A stretch of DNA of 64,000 nt from Corynebacterium yonathiae. GTDB lineage: Bacteria; Actinomycetota; Actinomycetes; Mycobacteriales; Mycobacteriaceae. Below are positions 9,411-17,120 of this stretch, in pieces. The stretch's first letter is position 1; the number at the start of each line of letters is the position of its first letter. Made by a program: the position numbers and the translations under genes. Where the stretch lies: positions 1 to 64,000 of the forward strand of contig NZ_JAKOPM010000005.1 of assembly GCF_022288805.1 (NCBI RefSeq). Reading direction: 5' to 3'. The notes beneath the pieces are model-generated. The model was not told where the DNA came from, ran no database searches, and saw only the letters and a list, made by a program, of their open reading frames with translations.

Positions 9411-9543
9411 TCTGTAAATCTAGCGAACTATAGAAATGGAGTAAATTTGTCCATACCCCCAGCCGTGGGAATATTCGTCCTGCGCAATCACCGGGGAAAA
9501 GGCAAGCTATAACTATACGGACCCCAACCCCAAGGAGTACGCC
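9411..9543. promoter_or_regulatory. Divergent promoter region (AGCS symporter / pgm)
   Basis: Divergently transcribed genes start at 9410 (minus) and 9544 (plus). On the minus strand TATAGT (9427-9432) is a candidate -10. On the plus strand TATAAC/TATACG near 9510-9520 is a candidate -10, and AAGGAG (9532-9537) is the Shine-Dalgarno of pgm. Confidence 0.4.
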
Positions 9544-11160
9544 ATGGCTCACGCGCGCGCCGGCATGCTTGCACAACCATCGGACCTCATTGACATCGCA
9601 GAATTGGTCACCGCCTACTACACCCGCATCCCGGATGCGGATAACCCTGACCAGCAGGTCTCCTTTGGCACCTCCGGGCATCGCGGCTCCGCACTCGACT
9701 GCGCTTTTAATGAGTCGCATATCCTGGCGATTACCCAAGCCATTGTGGACTACCGTGCAGAGCAGGGTGTTACCGGGGCGATTTTCATCGGCCGCGATAC
9801 CCACGCGCTTTCCGAGCCCGCCATGGTCTCCGCCCTCGAGGTGCTGCTGGCCAATGAGCTAGAGGTTCGCGTCGATGACCGCGGCCGCTATACCCCGACC
9901 CCGGCGGTATCCCACGCGATTTTGACCAATCCCGGTACCGACGGCATTGTGATTACCCCTTCGCATAACCCTCCGCGCGATGGTGGCTTCAAGTACAACC
10001 CGCCAACCGGCGGCCCGGCCGATGCGCAGGCAACCGATTGGATTGCAGGGCGCGCCAACGACTACTTGCGCGCCGGGCTGGAGGGGGTCAAGCGGACCTC
10101 GGTTCACGGCGTGCTGGATGAGCGCTGCGTGAAGCACAACTACGTACGCGATTATGTTGCTGACCTAAAGAACGTGGTGGATATGCAGGCTATTAAGGAC
10201 TCCGGCCTGCGCATCGGTGCCGACCCCATGGGTGGTGCCTCGGTGGACTACTGGCAGGCCATTGCGGATCACTACGGGCTGAATATGACCGTGGTCAACC
10301 CTGATGTGGACTCCACCTTCCGCTTTATGACCTTGGATACGGACGGCAAGATCCGCATGGATTGTTCCTCGCCGGATGCCATGGCCTCGCTTATCGACGC
10401 CCGCTCAAGCTTCGACCTTGCCACCGGCAACGACGCCGATGCGGATCGCCATGGCATTGTCACGCCCGATGCGGGCCTGGTGAACCCCAATCATTATCTT
10501 GCCGTGGCTATTGAGTATCTCTTCAGCCACCGGCCGCAGTGGGGGAATGCCGGTGTGGGTAAGACTTTGGTGTCCTCCTCCATGATTGACCGCGTGGTGG
10601 ACAGCCTAGGGCGCGAGCTGGTGGAGGTTCCCGTCGGCTTCAAGTGGTTTGTGCAGGGGTTGGTTGAAGGCACCATTGGTTTTGGTGGCGAAGAATCGGC
10701 CGGTGCTTCCTTCCTGCGATTCGATGGCTCCGTGTGGTCCACCGATAAGGATGGCATCATCATGGATCTGCTTGCGGCAGAGATTACCGCGGTAACGGGC
10801 AAGACACCGTCTCAGCGCTATGCCGAGCTGGCGGATAAATTCGGCGCTCCAGCCTATGCCCGTACCGACGCCCCAGCCAACCGCGAGCAAAAAGCCATCC
10901 TGAAGAAGCTATCTCCCGAGAAAGTCAGCGCTACGGAGCTGGCAGGGGAGGAGATCGTGGCCAAGCTAACTGAGGCGCCCGGCAACGGTGCTGCCATCGG
11001 CGGCTTGAAGGTGGCGACAAAGAATGCGTGGTTTGCTGCCCGCCCTTCTGGTACGGAAGACAAATACAAAATCTATGCGGAGTCTTTCCTGGGTGAGGAA
11101 CATCTCAGACAGGTACAAGCAGAAGCACAGGCAGTTGTCACCCATGTGTTAGAGGGTTAA
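9544..11160 (+). CDS. pgm: Phosphoglucomutase (alpha-D-glucose phosphate-specific)
   Basis: The 538-residue enzyme interconverts glucose 1-phosphate and glucose 6-phosphate in the cytoplasm, linking glycogen/trehalose and cell-wall sugar synthesis to glycolysis. All four alpha-phosphohexomutase motifs are present: catalytic phosphoserine Ser140 in [12 protein letters not shown], metal loop [10 protein letters not shown] near 298-307, sugar-binding GGEESAG near 380, and phosphate-binding [12 protein letters not shown] near 500. The N-terminal FGTSGHRG is also typical. Length fits the roughly 545-residue bacterial Pgm. AAGGAG lies seven bases before the ATG. Confidence 0.95.
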   Translation: MAHARAGMLAQPSDLIDIAELVTAYYTRIPDADNPDQQVSFGTSGHRGSALDCAFNESHILAITQAIVDYRAEQGVTGAIFIGRDTHALSEPAMVSALEVLLANELEVRVDDRGRYTPTPAVSHAILTNPGTDGIVITPSHNPPRDGGFKYNPPTGGPADAQATDWIAGRANDYLRAGLEGVKRTSVHGVLDERCVKHNYVRDYVADLKNVVDMQAIKDSGLRIGADPMGGASVDYWQAIADHYGLNMTVVNPDVDSTFRFMTLDTDGKIRMDCSSPDAMASLIDARSSFDLATGNDADADRHGIVTPDAGLVNPNHYLAVAIEYLFSHRPQWGNAGVGKTLVSSSMIDRVVDSLGRELVEVPVGFKWFVQGLVEGTIGFGGEESAGASFLRFDGSVWSTDKDGIIMDLLAAEITAVTGKTPSQRYAELADKFGAPAYARTDAPANREQKAILKKLSPEKVSATELAGEEIVAKLTEAPGNGAAIGGLKVATKNAWFAARPSGTEDKYKIYAESFLGEEHLRQVQAEAQAVVTHVLEG

Positions 11161-11176
11161 CGCTAAACTCATCCTC

Positions 11177-11641
11177 GTGAGTAGCAAGATTAATGGGAAG
11201 CTGGTGCTCGACGTCATCAGCTTCATCGCCCGCTTCGGCATGGCCTGGGTGTGGATTGAAGCCGGCGTGCACAAGCTCGGCAAAACTCTAGACATGACCC
11301 AAGCCATCAAGGGCTATGGCATTTTTACGCCTGAGTGGGCTCTTTACCTAGCAACGGTCATTGGTCCATTAGAAGTTATCGGTGGCTTGCTCTTGCTTCT
11401 CGGGCTGTTTTTGCGTAGGTCCTCCATCGTGGCAACCATCGTGTTGCTGCTGTTTATGGTGGGCATCGCGCAGGCTTGGGCCCGCGGGCTAGATATTGAC
11501 TGCGGCTGCTTTGGCTATGACACCCAAAATCCTGACCGCGGAATGGATTATGCGAAGACGCTGTTGCGCGATGCCGCGTATTTATTCCTGACCGTATGGA
11601 CCATCAAGCGCCCTTTCACCAAGTTTGCCCTTCACCCCTAA
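11177..11641 (+). CDS. MauE/DoxX-family redox-associated membrane protein
   Basis: A 154-residue protein with four hydrophobic helices and a DIDCGCFG motif near 113-120, the vicinal cysteine loop of MauE/DoxX-like redox membrane proteins. Starts at a GTG 16 bases after the pgm stop. A DsbA-like protein follows 54 bases downstream. In actinobacteria such pairs probably handle electron transfer for oxidative folding of exported proteins, with the membrane protein recycling the thioredoxin-fold partner. That partnership is inferred from adjacency. Confidence 0.85.
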   Translation: MSSKINGKLVLDVISFIARFGMAWVWIEAGVHKLGKTLDMTQAIKGYGIFTPEWALYLATVIGPLEVIGGLLLLLGLFLRRSSIVATIVLLLFMVGIAQAWARGLDIDCGCFGYDTQNPDRGMDYAKTLLRDAAYLFLTVWTIKRPFTKFALHP

Positions 11642-11695
11642 TAGGTGGGCAAGGTAGGCTGTATTGGTCCGAAGATTTTCAAAGGCAAGGTTCAA

Positions 11696-12427
11696 ATGAG
11701 CAAAGTAACTGACCCGAACGATAAGGGTGGCAACGGTTTTATCTGGGGAGTCGGTGTACTTCTCGTCATCATTGCCGTTGTTATTGGCTATATCGTGTGG
11801 AACGGTAAGCAATCTGATGATGGCATCGAAGACGTCAATATGACTATGGAGTTCTCTGATGGTGCTATCACGTTGAAGGGCGAGAGCGCTACGGACGATA
11901 CCCCTAAGGTAGATCTGTACGAAGATTACTCTTGCCCGCACTGTGCTGAATTGGCTCAGGCTACCGACGGCGACATGAAGAATGCCATCGAAGAGGGCAA
12001 GCTGATCGTTCATGTGCGCACCCTCAACTTCCTGGATGGCAAGGATATTGAAGGTCAGGAAGGCTACTCCACAAAGGCGGCAGCCGCTATGTCGGAGTTG
12101 GCAAAGTCCGGCGACATCAAAACCTATTGGAATTTGCGTGACTTCCTCATGCAAAACCAGCAAAGTGTTGCTAATAAGTGGGGCATCGAAGACATTGCTA
12201 ACCAAGCCAAGGAGCTTGGCGCCGAAGATGATGTTGTTGAGTCCATGAAGGACGTAGACATCAAGCAGGGCAATAAGGTGGCAAAGACCAACTACGACAA
12301 GCTGGATAAAGAAACCGGCTCTGTCTCCTCGCCGCGTATTGTTCAAAATGGCAAGGATGTTCCATCCGAGAAGGATCAAAAGGCCGGCAAGAACCTGGGC
12401 GATTGGGTAGAGATCGTCACTCAGTAG
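11696..12427 (+). CDS. DsbA-like thioredoxin-fold protein, membrane-anchored
   Basis: A 243-residue protein: short cytoplasmic N-terminus, one transmembrane helix (about 14-36, VGVLLVIIAVVIGYIVW), then an extracytoplasmic thioredoxin-fold domain with the catalytic CPHC motif in YEDYSCPHCAEL near 80-84, and a cis-Pro loop in SVSSPRIV near 208. It resembles the actinobacterial DsbA/DsbG-like thiol oxidoreductases. I start at the ATG at 11696; an upstream in-frame GTG at 11645 would add 17 residues of no clear character. Likely functions with the preceding MauE/DoxX protein. Confidence 0.87.
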   Translation: MSKVTDPNDKGGNGFIWGVGVLLVIIAVVIGYIVWNGKQSDDGIEDVNMTMEFSDGAITLKGESATDDTPKVDLYEDYSCPHCAELAQATDGDMKNAIEEGKLIVHVRTLNFLDGKDIEGQEGYSTKAAAAMSELAKSGDIKTYWNLRDFLMQNQQSVANKWGIEDIANQAKELGAEDDVVESMKDVDIKQGNKVAKTNYDKLDKETGSVSSPRIVQNGKDVPSEKDQKAGKNLGDWVEIVTQ

Positions 12428-12503
12428 CAGGCGATTTGGAGAGTTAAATACCCTCCATGTATATTTAAGCGAGTTGCAGCCCACAAGGTTGCACCTCGTT
12501 TGA
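12428..12503 (+). promoter_or_regulatory. Probable promoter of tRNA-Ala
   Basis: TTGGAG (about 12436) and TATATT (about 12461) are spaced near the usual 17-18 bases and precede the mature tRNA by about 38 bases. Confidence 0.4.
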
Positions 12504-12576
12504 GGGGCTATGGCGCAGCTGGTAGCGCACCACACTGGCAGTGTGGGGGTCACGGGTTCGAATCCCGTTAGCTCCA
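12504..12576 (+). tRNA. tRNA-Ala (anticodon GGC), integration target
   Basis: The cloverleaf folds: acceptor GGGGCTA/TAGCTCC, D-arm GCGC..GCGC, anticodon stem CCACA/TGTGG with loop CTGGCAG (anticodon GGC), and T-arm ACGGG TTCGAAT CCCGT. CCA is not fully encoded. The last 22 bases are part of a 26-bp direct repeat found again at 19458-19483, so this is the attachment site of the downstream element. The integration rebuilt an intact tRNA 3' end. Confidence 0.97.
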
Positions 12577-12580
12577 CAAA
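12555..12580. repeat. attL core (26-bp direct repeat, copy 1)
   Basis: This covers the T-loop/3' acceptor part of tRNA-Ala plus four flanking bases. It is identical to 19458-19483. Confidence 0.93.
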
Positions 12581-12588
12581 TTGCATTT

Positions 12589-12618
12589 CCCCTAGTCGTT
12601 AGTGACTAGGGGTTTTGT
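12589..12618 (+). terminator. Element-borne terminator behind tRNA-Ala
   Basis: CCCCTAGTC (12589-12597) pairs with GACTAGGGG (12604-12612), followed by TTTTGTTG. It lies just inside the left end of the element. The host's own terminator seems to have been displaced to 19487-19517, so the element brings a replacement. Confidence 0.8.
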
Positions 12619-12749
12619 TGTGTCTGTGCAGGTCATCGCCCGTCTAGTATCTTGCCATAGGTTGCCATAAGATGGCACTAAATGAACTCTGAACGGGAAA
12701 ATAACGGGAATACTTTCCCGCTTCCCGGCCCTATCCCTGGAGCACATTC

Positions 12750-14000
12750 ATGGCACGTAAGAAAGCTGGGCGCAGCTCATTCGGGCGCGTCCGCCAAAAA
12801 GGCAAACGATGGTATGCGGAATATACCGGCCCTGATGCCGCCATTCACACCCCCGGCCACTCATTCGCCAATAAGATTGATGCGGATGGTTGGATAGCCG
12901 CAGAGCGCCGCCTAATCGACTTAGACGCGTGGGAGCCGCCTAAGGCGCGCCGGGCTAAAGAGGAGGCTTCAGGCGAAACGGTGGGGCAGTGGTTAGACCG
13001 CTTCCATGATCTGTTAGAGCAGCGGCCTACCCCGCTTAAGCCGTCCACTATGCAGCTTTATCGCCGTCTGGCTCGCGTGCGTATCACAGAGCCTTCTGGC
13101 CCTGGAGCTGAAGATAAAGATGTTTGCAGTCTGCGGGATATCCCATTAGCGAAGCTGACTAAGGCGGATGTGTACCGCTGGTGGGATGGTGTACAGCGGT
13201 GTTATCCCAGTGCTCATACGCTTAATCAACAGGCGTATAAGCGCCTCAAAGCAGCGTGTGCTGGGGCGGTTGAACGGGAAATGATTGACGCTAACCCCGT
13301 GGATATTAAGGAAGCCGGGAAACGTGTTGAGACCAACGAAAAGTACCTGCCTACGGATGCGGAAATAGCCGCCATCTTGGAGCACGTCCCCGACCGTTAT
13401 CGCGCTTTAACGTCACTTATGTTGCATCATGGTCTGCGTATTGGTGAAGCTATCGCCCTGGAGCGCGACGATGTACGGATAGAGCACCAGCCTGGCGCGG
13501 CTCTTCCTTGTGTGACTGTGCGAATAAAGCAGAATGCGCAGCGTATTTCAGGCAATGACGGTACCTACATGATGGTGCAGCCGCCTAAGACTAGGGCGGG
13601 TTATCGGGAGGTGCCGATTATGGCGGCGGATGTGCCTATTTTTCTGGAGCACTTGGAAAAGTATGTGCCTGGAGTTCCCACAGTCTTACGCACTACGGAA
13701 GGTGTGCGCAGTGCCGTGCTTTTAACCACTACCTCGAGCGGGAAGATGGTGATGGATACCAGCTATCGCAGTGTGCTCGCACGGGCGAAGAAAGCGGCTG
13801 GTGTGAGTCCTGATATTGATCCGCATACGGGGCGTAATTGGTTGATTACCCGGCTGGCGGAGCAGGGTGCGCATTTGAAGGAGATTGGTCGCCTGTTGGG
13901 GCAGGATGATGTGACCACGATTCTTAATGTGTATTTGAAGGTGAGGGCGGAGCGCACGACCTCGTTGATGGAGAAGGTCAGTAGGACTTTGGAGGATTGA
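12750..14000 (+). CDS. int: Tyrosine-recombinase integrase
   Basis: A 416-residue site-specific recombinase. There is an N-terminal AP2-like arm-binding region (about 8-70, FGRVRQKGKRWYAEYTGP), a SAM-like core-binding domain (about 75-185), and a catalytic domain from about 200. Catalytic residues: Arg in HHGLRIGEAIAL (about 230), HxxR in PHTGRNWLITR (about 352-355), and nucleophile Tyr in ILNVYLKV (about 396). The third conserved position, usually LLGH, reads LLGQDD, an unusual Gln for His. It lies next to attL and reads inward, as is usual for tRNA-targeting elements. It would insert and, with the excisionase-like protein, remove the island. Confidence 0.95.
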   Translation: MARKKAGRSSFGRVRQKGKRWYAEYTGPDAAIHTPGHSFANKIDADGWIAAERRLIDLDAWEPPKARRAKEEASGETVGQWLDRFHDLLEQRPTPLKPSTMQLYRRLARVRITEPSGPGAEDKDVCSLRDIPLAKLTKADVYRWWDGVQRCYPSAHTLNQQAYKRLKAACAGAVEREMIDANPVDIKEAGKRVETNEKYLPTDAEIAAILEHVPDRYRALTSLMLHHGLRIGEAIALERDDVRIEHQPGAALPCVTVRIKQNAQRISGNDGTYMMVQPPKTRAGYREVPIMAADVPIFLEHLEKYVPGVPTVLRTTEGVRSAVLLTTTSSGKMVMDTSYRSVLARAKKAAGVSPDIDPHTGRNWLITRLAEQGAHLKEIGRLLGQDDVTTILNVYLKVRAERTTSLMEKVSRTLED

Positions 14001-14034
14001 GGGATGACTTTGGGGACTTTAGTTTCTCGGTTGT

Positions 14035-14075
14035 GGTGAGTTATCCACAGGGGTTTGGGGTGAGTTATCCACAGG
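14035..14075 (+). repeat. Two DnaA boxes (TTATCCACA) in 24-bp direct repeats
   Basis: TTATCCACA at 14041-14049 and 14065-14073 match the consensus DnaA box exactly. They are embedded in identical 17-base units spaced 24 bp apart, about two helical turns, on the same strand. Binding by host DnaA could initiate replication or control expression of the element. Confidence 0.75.
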
Positions 14076-14399
14076 TTTAGGACTGTCAAATTTTTGTGAA
14101 GAATTAGACAGAAACGAACATTTGTGACCGGGGATACGCATACCTAATGTTGCGACCTGGGGTTTTGTGTGCGGGGAGTGTTCCGGCGGGGGCGGATTGT
14201 TAGGTTTCCCTTTTGTCGGTATTAGCTTTGTCCCATTGGGGCCTTTTGTGTCCGGGATAGTCCTGCGGTGGGTAAGTTACAATGATGTAGTTCCAACAAT
14301 CGTTGGGATGCCCCACCACTGGTGGACCTGGAAGAAAACCAGCGGCGGGGCCGACCATTTGACTGTGTTTATTCGCACCGCGATGGGCACGGAATAACC

Positions 14400-14417
14400 A
14401 CCGTCATGTGTGACGGT
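14400..14417. promoter_or_regulatory. Inverted repeat upstream of excisionase-like gene
   Basis: ACCGTCA/TGACGGT, a 7-bp perfect inverted repeat with a 4-base loop, lies 18 bases before the start codon and close to the AGAAAGG ribosome site. It could be an operator or a translational hairpin. There is no T-run, so it is unlikely to be a terminator. Confidence 0.45.
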
Positions 14418-14435
14418 AGAAAGGATGGCTAAGAA

Positions 14436-14705
14436 ATGCCATTCCAGCCAACCCCGGGTACTACCCCCGTGGACCCTCACTGCACTCAGCACGACGCTTC
14501 CCGCCCTGTCATTCCGGCAGGAGCAAAAGCACTCACACTGGAGCAGTCCGCAGAACGATGGCAGGTAAGCATTCGCACTCTGCGCCGTCGCATTGCTGAA
14601 GGGCGATTGACTGCCTACCGCCACGGACGTGCCATCCGCCTAAAGCCTGAAGATGTAGACGCACTGTTCACCCCAACCAATAAGTGGAACGGGGGCGCAG
14701 CCTAA
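14436..14705 (+). CDS. Excisionase/AlpA-like helix-turn-helix DNA-binding protein
   Basis: An 89-residue protein whose C-terminal 55 residues are a MerR-like winged helix of the excisionase class: ALTLEQSAERWQVSIRTLRRRIAEGRLTAYRHGRAIRLKPEDVDALF. Such proteins bend DNA for excision or act as transcriptional switches in phages, plasmids and satellites. It has an AGAAAGG ribosome site, and a hairpin (14400-14417) sits just upstream. The stop TAA overlaps the next ATG (TAATG). Xis versus regulator (AlpA) cannot be decided from sequence. Confidence 0.85.
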   Translation: MPFQPTPGTTPVDPHCTQHDASRPVIPAGAKALTLEQSAERWQVSIRTLRRRIAEGRLTAYRHGRAIRLKPEDVDALFTPTNKWNGGAA

Positions 14706-15019
14706 TGAACGTCACCGTCGAAGATCGTCTCATCTATATCCGCGAGTTGACCAAGAGCCTCACTGATTGTGCGATGGATGCCCTGGCTGGTGCTGAAGTG
14801 GAAGAAAGTGTCTGTGAAGAAATAGGAGAGATCCTTTACGCACTTTCTGAAGATGTTGATGGTGAGGTATCAGCCAGTGGTCTTTCCCGTCGGCAGTTCT
14901 ACTCGCACGGTATGCCCGTCTATGAGCGAAAAGAAGGCGGATGGTGGCTAAACCATCCAGAACGCGGCCACAGTACAGGCCGGGATTCTTTTGAAGAAGT
15001 CGATGGAGGTGAGTGGTAA
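14705..15019 (+). CDS. Hypothetical acidic protein of the element
   Basis: A 104-residue acidic protein, not recognised. Residues 1-60 are probably helical (EDRLIYIRELTKSLTDCAMDALAGAEVEESVCEEIGEIL). The C-terminal part is rich in Gly/Trp and charged residues (YERKEGGWWLNHPERG). It starts at an ATG overlapping the stop of the excisionase-like gene (TAATG) and ends directly before the next ATG, so it is firmly in the replication operon. Its role is unknown; an accessory regulator is possible. Confidence 0.7.
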   Translation: MNVTVEDRLIYIRELTKSLTDCAMDALAGAEVEESVCEEIGEILYALSEDVDGEVSASGLSRRQFYSHGMPVYERKEGGWWLNHPERGHSTGRDSFEEVDGGEW

Positions 15020-15604
15020 ATGACCACCCCAACAAAAGAAAACCCCCGCCCGGCGGCGGAAGCCGAGAAGGGGAGGGTGGACGACCATGCTGGTGCGGTA
15101 TCCGATGCTAACTCTAGCACCGCGCTACACAGCCCGGCAACGGAATTAACCCTGCTTAGTGGCCTGTTAGCCGCCCGCGCCGGGCAAGTACTTGAAGTAG
15201 CGCAACAGCTGGATGCCCGTGATTTCTACGCGCCCCAGCACGCCACCATTTACGCCGCTGTAATCACCGCTGCACGCCGCCTAAACAAGGATGGGCAACC
15301 AGATGCACCACTACAGCCAGAGCTAATACAGCGTGACCTACAGGCTGCTGGGAAACTATTCGACACCGTTGCCACCGCCCTACTACAGGCCACCAGTGCA
15401 AAGCACCTGCCGCCGGTAATACAAGACGTATACAGGCTCGCTGAAGCCCTACGCCGTGCCCGCCTGCACCGCGCCTTAGATACCGCCGGCCATGACCTTA
15501 TAGAGGCCGCTAATCGTGGAGCAGACGACGACATACGCCGCTGCATCAGCAACCTGGCATACCTTCCCGAATTATCCCGGCGCGCCGGGCTGGAGGTGGC
15601 ATAA
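15020..15604 (+). CDS. Stand-alone DnaB N-terminal-domain protein
   Basis: A 194-residue protein. Residues about 35-115 (ATELTLLSGLLAARAG, then ARDFYAPQHATIYAAVITAARRL, then LIQRDLQAAGKL) match the N-terminal primase-interacting domain of replicative helicase DnaB. The protein stops before any RecA-type ATPase domain: no Walker A is present. The C-terminal 60 residues are helical and Arg-rich (YRLAEALRRARLHRALDTAGHDLIEAANRG), similar to the DnaB linker region. It may recruit host primase or helicase to the element's origin, or may interfere with host DnaB. The ATPase 200 bases downstream could supply the motor. Function is inferred. Confidence 0.75.
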   Translation: MTTPTKENPRPAAEAEKGRVDDHAGAVSDANSSTALHSPATELTLLSGLLAARAGQVLEVAQQLDARDFYAPQHATIYAAVITAARRLNKDGQPDAPLQPELIQRDLQAAGKLFDTVATALLQATSAKHLPPVIQDVYRLAEALRRARLHRALDTAGHDLIEAANRGADDDIRRCISNLAYLPELSRRAGLEVA

Positions 15605-15606
15605 CA

Positions 15607-15801
15607 GTGGAAATTGCCAAGGTGGAAACTGATCGTCGTGCTGCGCAGATTCAGGCCGCGCTGGAGAAGAAGAAACAGTGGGAGAAAAGACGGGATGCCG
15701 AATTAAGGTTGCCGCCTCTGGCTAGTGGATACCGAGACCCGGACGGGTGGCAAACCGACGCGCCGGACCGCTGGTATTTCGTCGCTGGAGGTGATGAGTA
15801 A
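15607..15801 (+). CDS. Small hypothetical protein of the element
   Basis: A 64-residue protein, not recognised. Its N-terminal half is a charged helix (EIAKVETDRRAAQIQAALEKKKQWEKRRDAEL) and its C-terminal half is rich in Trp, Pro and Asp. It starts at GTG two bases after the previous stop and its TAA overlaps the ATG of the ATPase (TAATG), which supports translation as part of the operon. Confidence 0.6.
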   Translation: MEIAKVETDRRAAQIQAALEKKKQWEKRRDAELRLPPLASGYRDPDGWQTDAPDRWYFVAGGDE

Positions 15802-17120
15802 TGACGGCCTTTAATGCGAGCGCCTACAGCGTAGAACAGTGGCGCGAACTAGAGCAGCAAGTGTTCGATAATGGCTCCGCCGCCCTGACAGCAGTACGAG
15901 ACTACGCCCGGCATAACAACCTACCCCCAGTGCCGTTTCTCGTAGCCTGCGCCCAATACGCCATCGCAGCAACACCGAGCAGCGTCATGCTGGATGCTGG
16001 TTTAGGCCCTGGCACCGCGAACATGTTCGTCTGCCTTATGGACGCACCAGGCATGGGAAAAGACCGCCTGATGAAGTACGTACGCCGCGCTATGCAGGTG
16101 TCGTGCAACGGTAGGCCCCTGGAGCCAGTACCCGCTTCCGTAAGTTCTGGTGAAGGTGTAATCACCTCCATGATTGAACACGACGAAAAGGGAAACCCCA
16201 TTGTGGAAGATGGCGCAGCAATGCCCGGCGCGCCTGTACTGTTTGGCGTCTCGGAAGTTGGTCTGCTGGGCAACCTGATGAAGCGGCAGGGCAACACGCT
16301 TAGGCAGAACTTGCTGTCTGTCTACAGTGGTAACCCATTGGGGATTAATAACCGGCAAGACAAAATGTATTTGGCGCAGGATTCCTACCGTGGTTGCCTG
16401 TGGGTAGGTGCCCAGCCTGATACCGCCGGCATTTTGTTGGAAGGCGGCGATGATGGGCTACGGCATCGTTTCGTATTCGTGGAGCTAGAAGATCCATTGC
16501 TGGACATTGATCATGATTACCCGGAAGCGCAGCTGCTGCCCGTGGAGATTCCTAAGCGATTGGTGGATGGTAAGCCGTTTACCTTCCCTCGTGAAGTCTG
16601 CCAGTACTCCCAATTGATGCTGAAGCAAAAGTTAAAGCATGGTGCAGCGGTCGCGCCGGTAGGTCATGCTGATTTCACCACCGCCAAGCTGGCTATGGGC
16701 ATTGCCCTACTGCGCAGCCAGAGTAGCGCCAGCCAGCATGACTATGACAGTGCTAAGGCGATTATGGGCTATTCCGCTGCTGTTATCGCCCGCTGTGAGC
16801 GTCACCAGAGCGATAAGCGGATTGAGGATAGGGCGGCGCGTCGGGGTGAAGATGAGCAGGCGGCAGAGCTGGCGGCAGAGCGGAGGATGAAGCGGAAGGA
16901 AGAAAAGCGGCAACGCCTTATCCAAAAGATTGTTTCGTGGGTGGATGTGGAGGATGGTTGTACTCCAGAGCCTGAAACGTGGCAGCAGTTTAGGCAGACG
17001 CTTAACAGTCGTGACCGTTCCGATGCTGATTCCATTTGTGGGCAGATGATCCATGATGGGGTTCTGCGCAGGGATGGTGACTACGTAGAGCGCGGCCCGG
17101 CCTTCCAAAATGTTGTGTAA
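15801..17120 (+). CDS. AAA+-like replication ATPase (DUF3987-like helicase/primase-associated)
   Basis: A 439-residue protein. Residues about 20-290 form an ATPase core: P-loop MDAPGMGKDRL near 77-87 (GK followed by Asp instead of Ser/Thr), a Walker-B-like LFGVSEVGLL near 152, a sensor-like WVGAQPDTAG near 205, and an arginine-finger-like GLRHRFVFVEL near 220. A charged coiled coil lies at about 335-375 (RGEDEQAAELAAERRMKRKEEKRQR), and a winged-helix tail at about 376-435. The pattern resembles DUF3987-type helicase proteins of phages and islands. It lies directly upstream of the TGTCCTA array, which the winged helix may bind. This would be the element's replication initiator or helicase; that role is inferred. 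Confidence 0.72.
   Translation: MTAFNASAYSVEQWRELEQQVFDNGSAALTAVRDYARHNNLPPVPFLVACAQYAIAATPSSVMLDAGLGPGTANMFVCLMDAPGMGKDRLMKYVRRAMQVSCNGRPLEPVPASVSSGEGVITSMIEHDEKGNPIVEDGAAMPGAPVLFGVSEVGLLGNLMKRQGNTLRQNLLSVYSGNPLGINNRQDKMYLAQDSYRGCLWVGAQPDTAGILLEGGDDGLRHRFVFVELEDPLLDIDHDYPEAQLLPVEIPKRLVDGKPFTFPREVCQYSQLMLKQKLKHGAAVAPVGHADFTTAKLAMGIALLRSQSSASQHDYDSAKAIMGYSAAVIARCERHQSDKRIEDRAARRGEDEQAAELAAERRMKRKEEKRQRLIQKIVSWVDVEDGCTPEPETWQQFRQTLNSRDRSDADSICGQMIHDGVLRRDGDYVERGPAFQNVV

Larger units (their letters stand above)
14001..14435. other. Non-coding stretch with two DnaA boxes and a leader hairpin
   Basis: The 435-base gap between integrase and excisionase-like gene holds two direct repeats GGTGAGTTATCCACAGG (14035-14051 and 14059-14075), each with a perfect DnaA box. 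It also holds a hairpin ACCGTCA-TGTG-TGACGGT (14400-14417) just before the Shine-Dalgarno of the next gene. A short frame 14167-14397 exists but has no coding character that I trust. Promoters for the replication module probably lie here. Confidence 0.6.

Noticed and set aside
14167..14397. 76-codon frame between integrase and excisionase-like gene
   Set aside because: No ribosome site, odd Gly/Trp-rich composition, and it covers probable promoter DNA; not enough support to call a gene.
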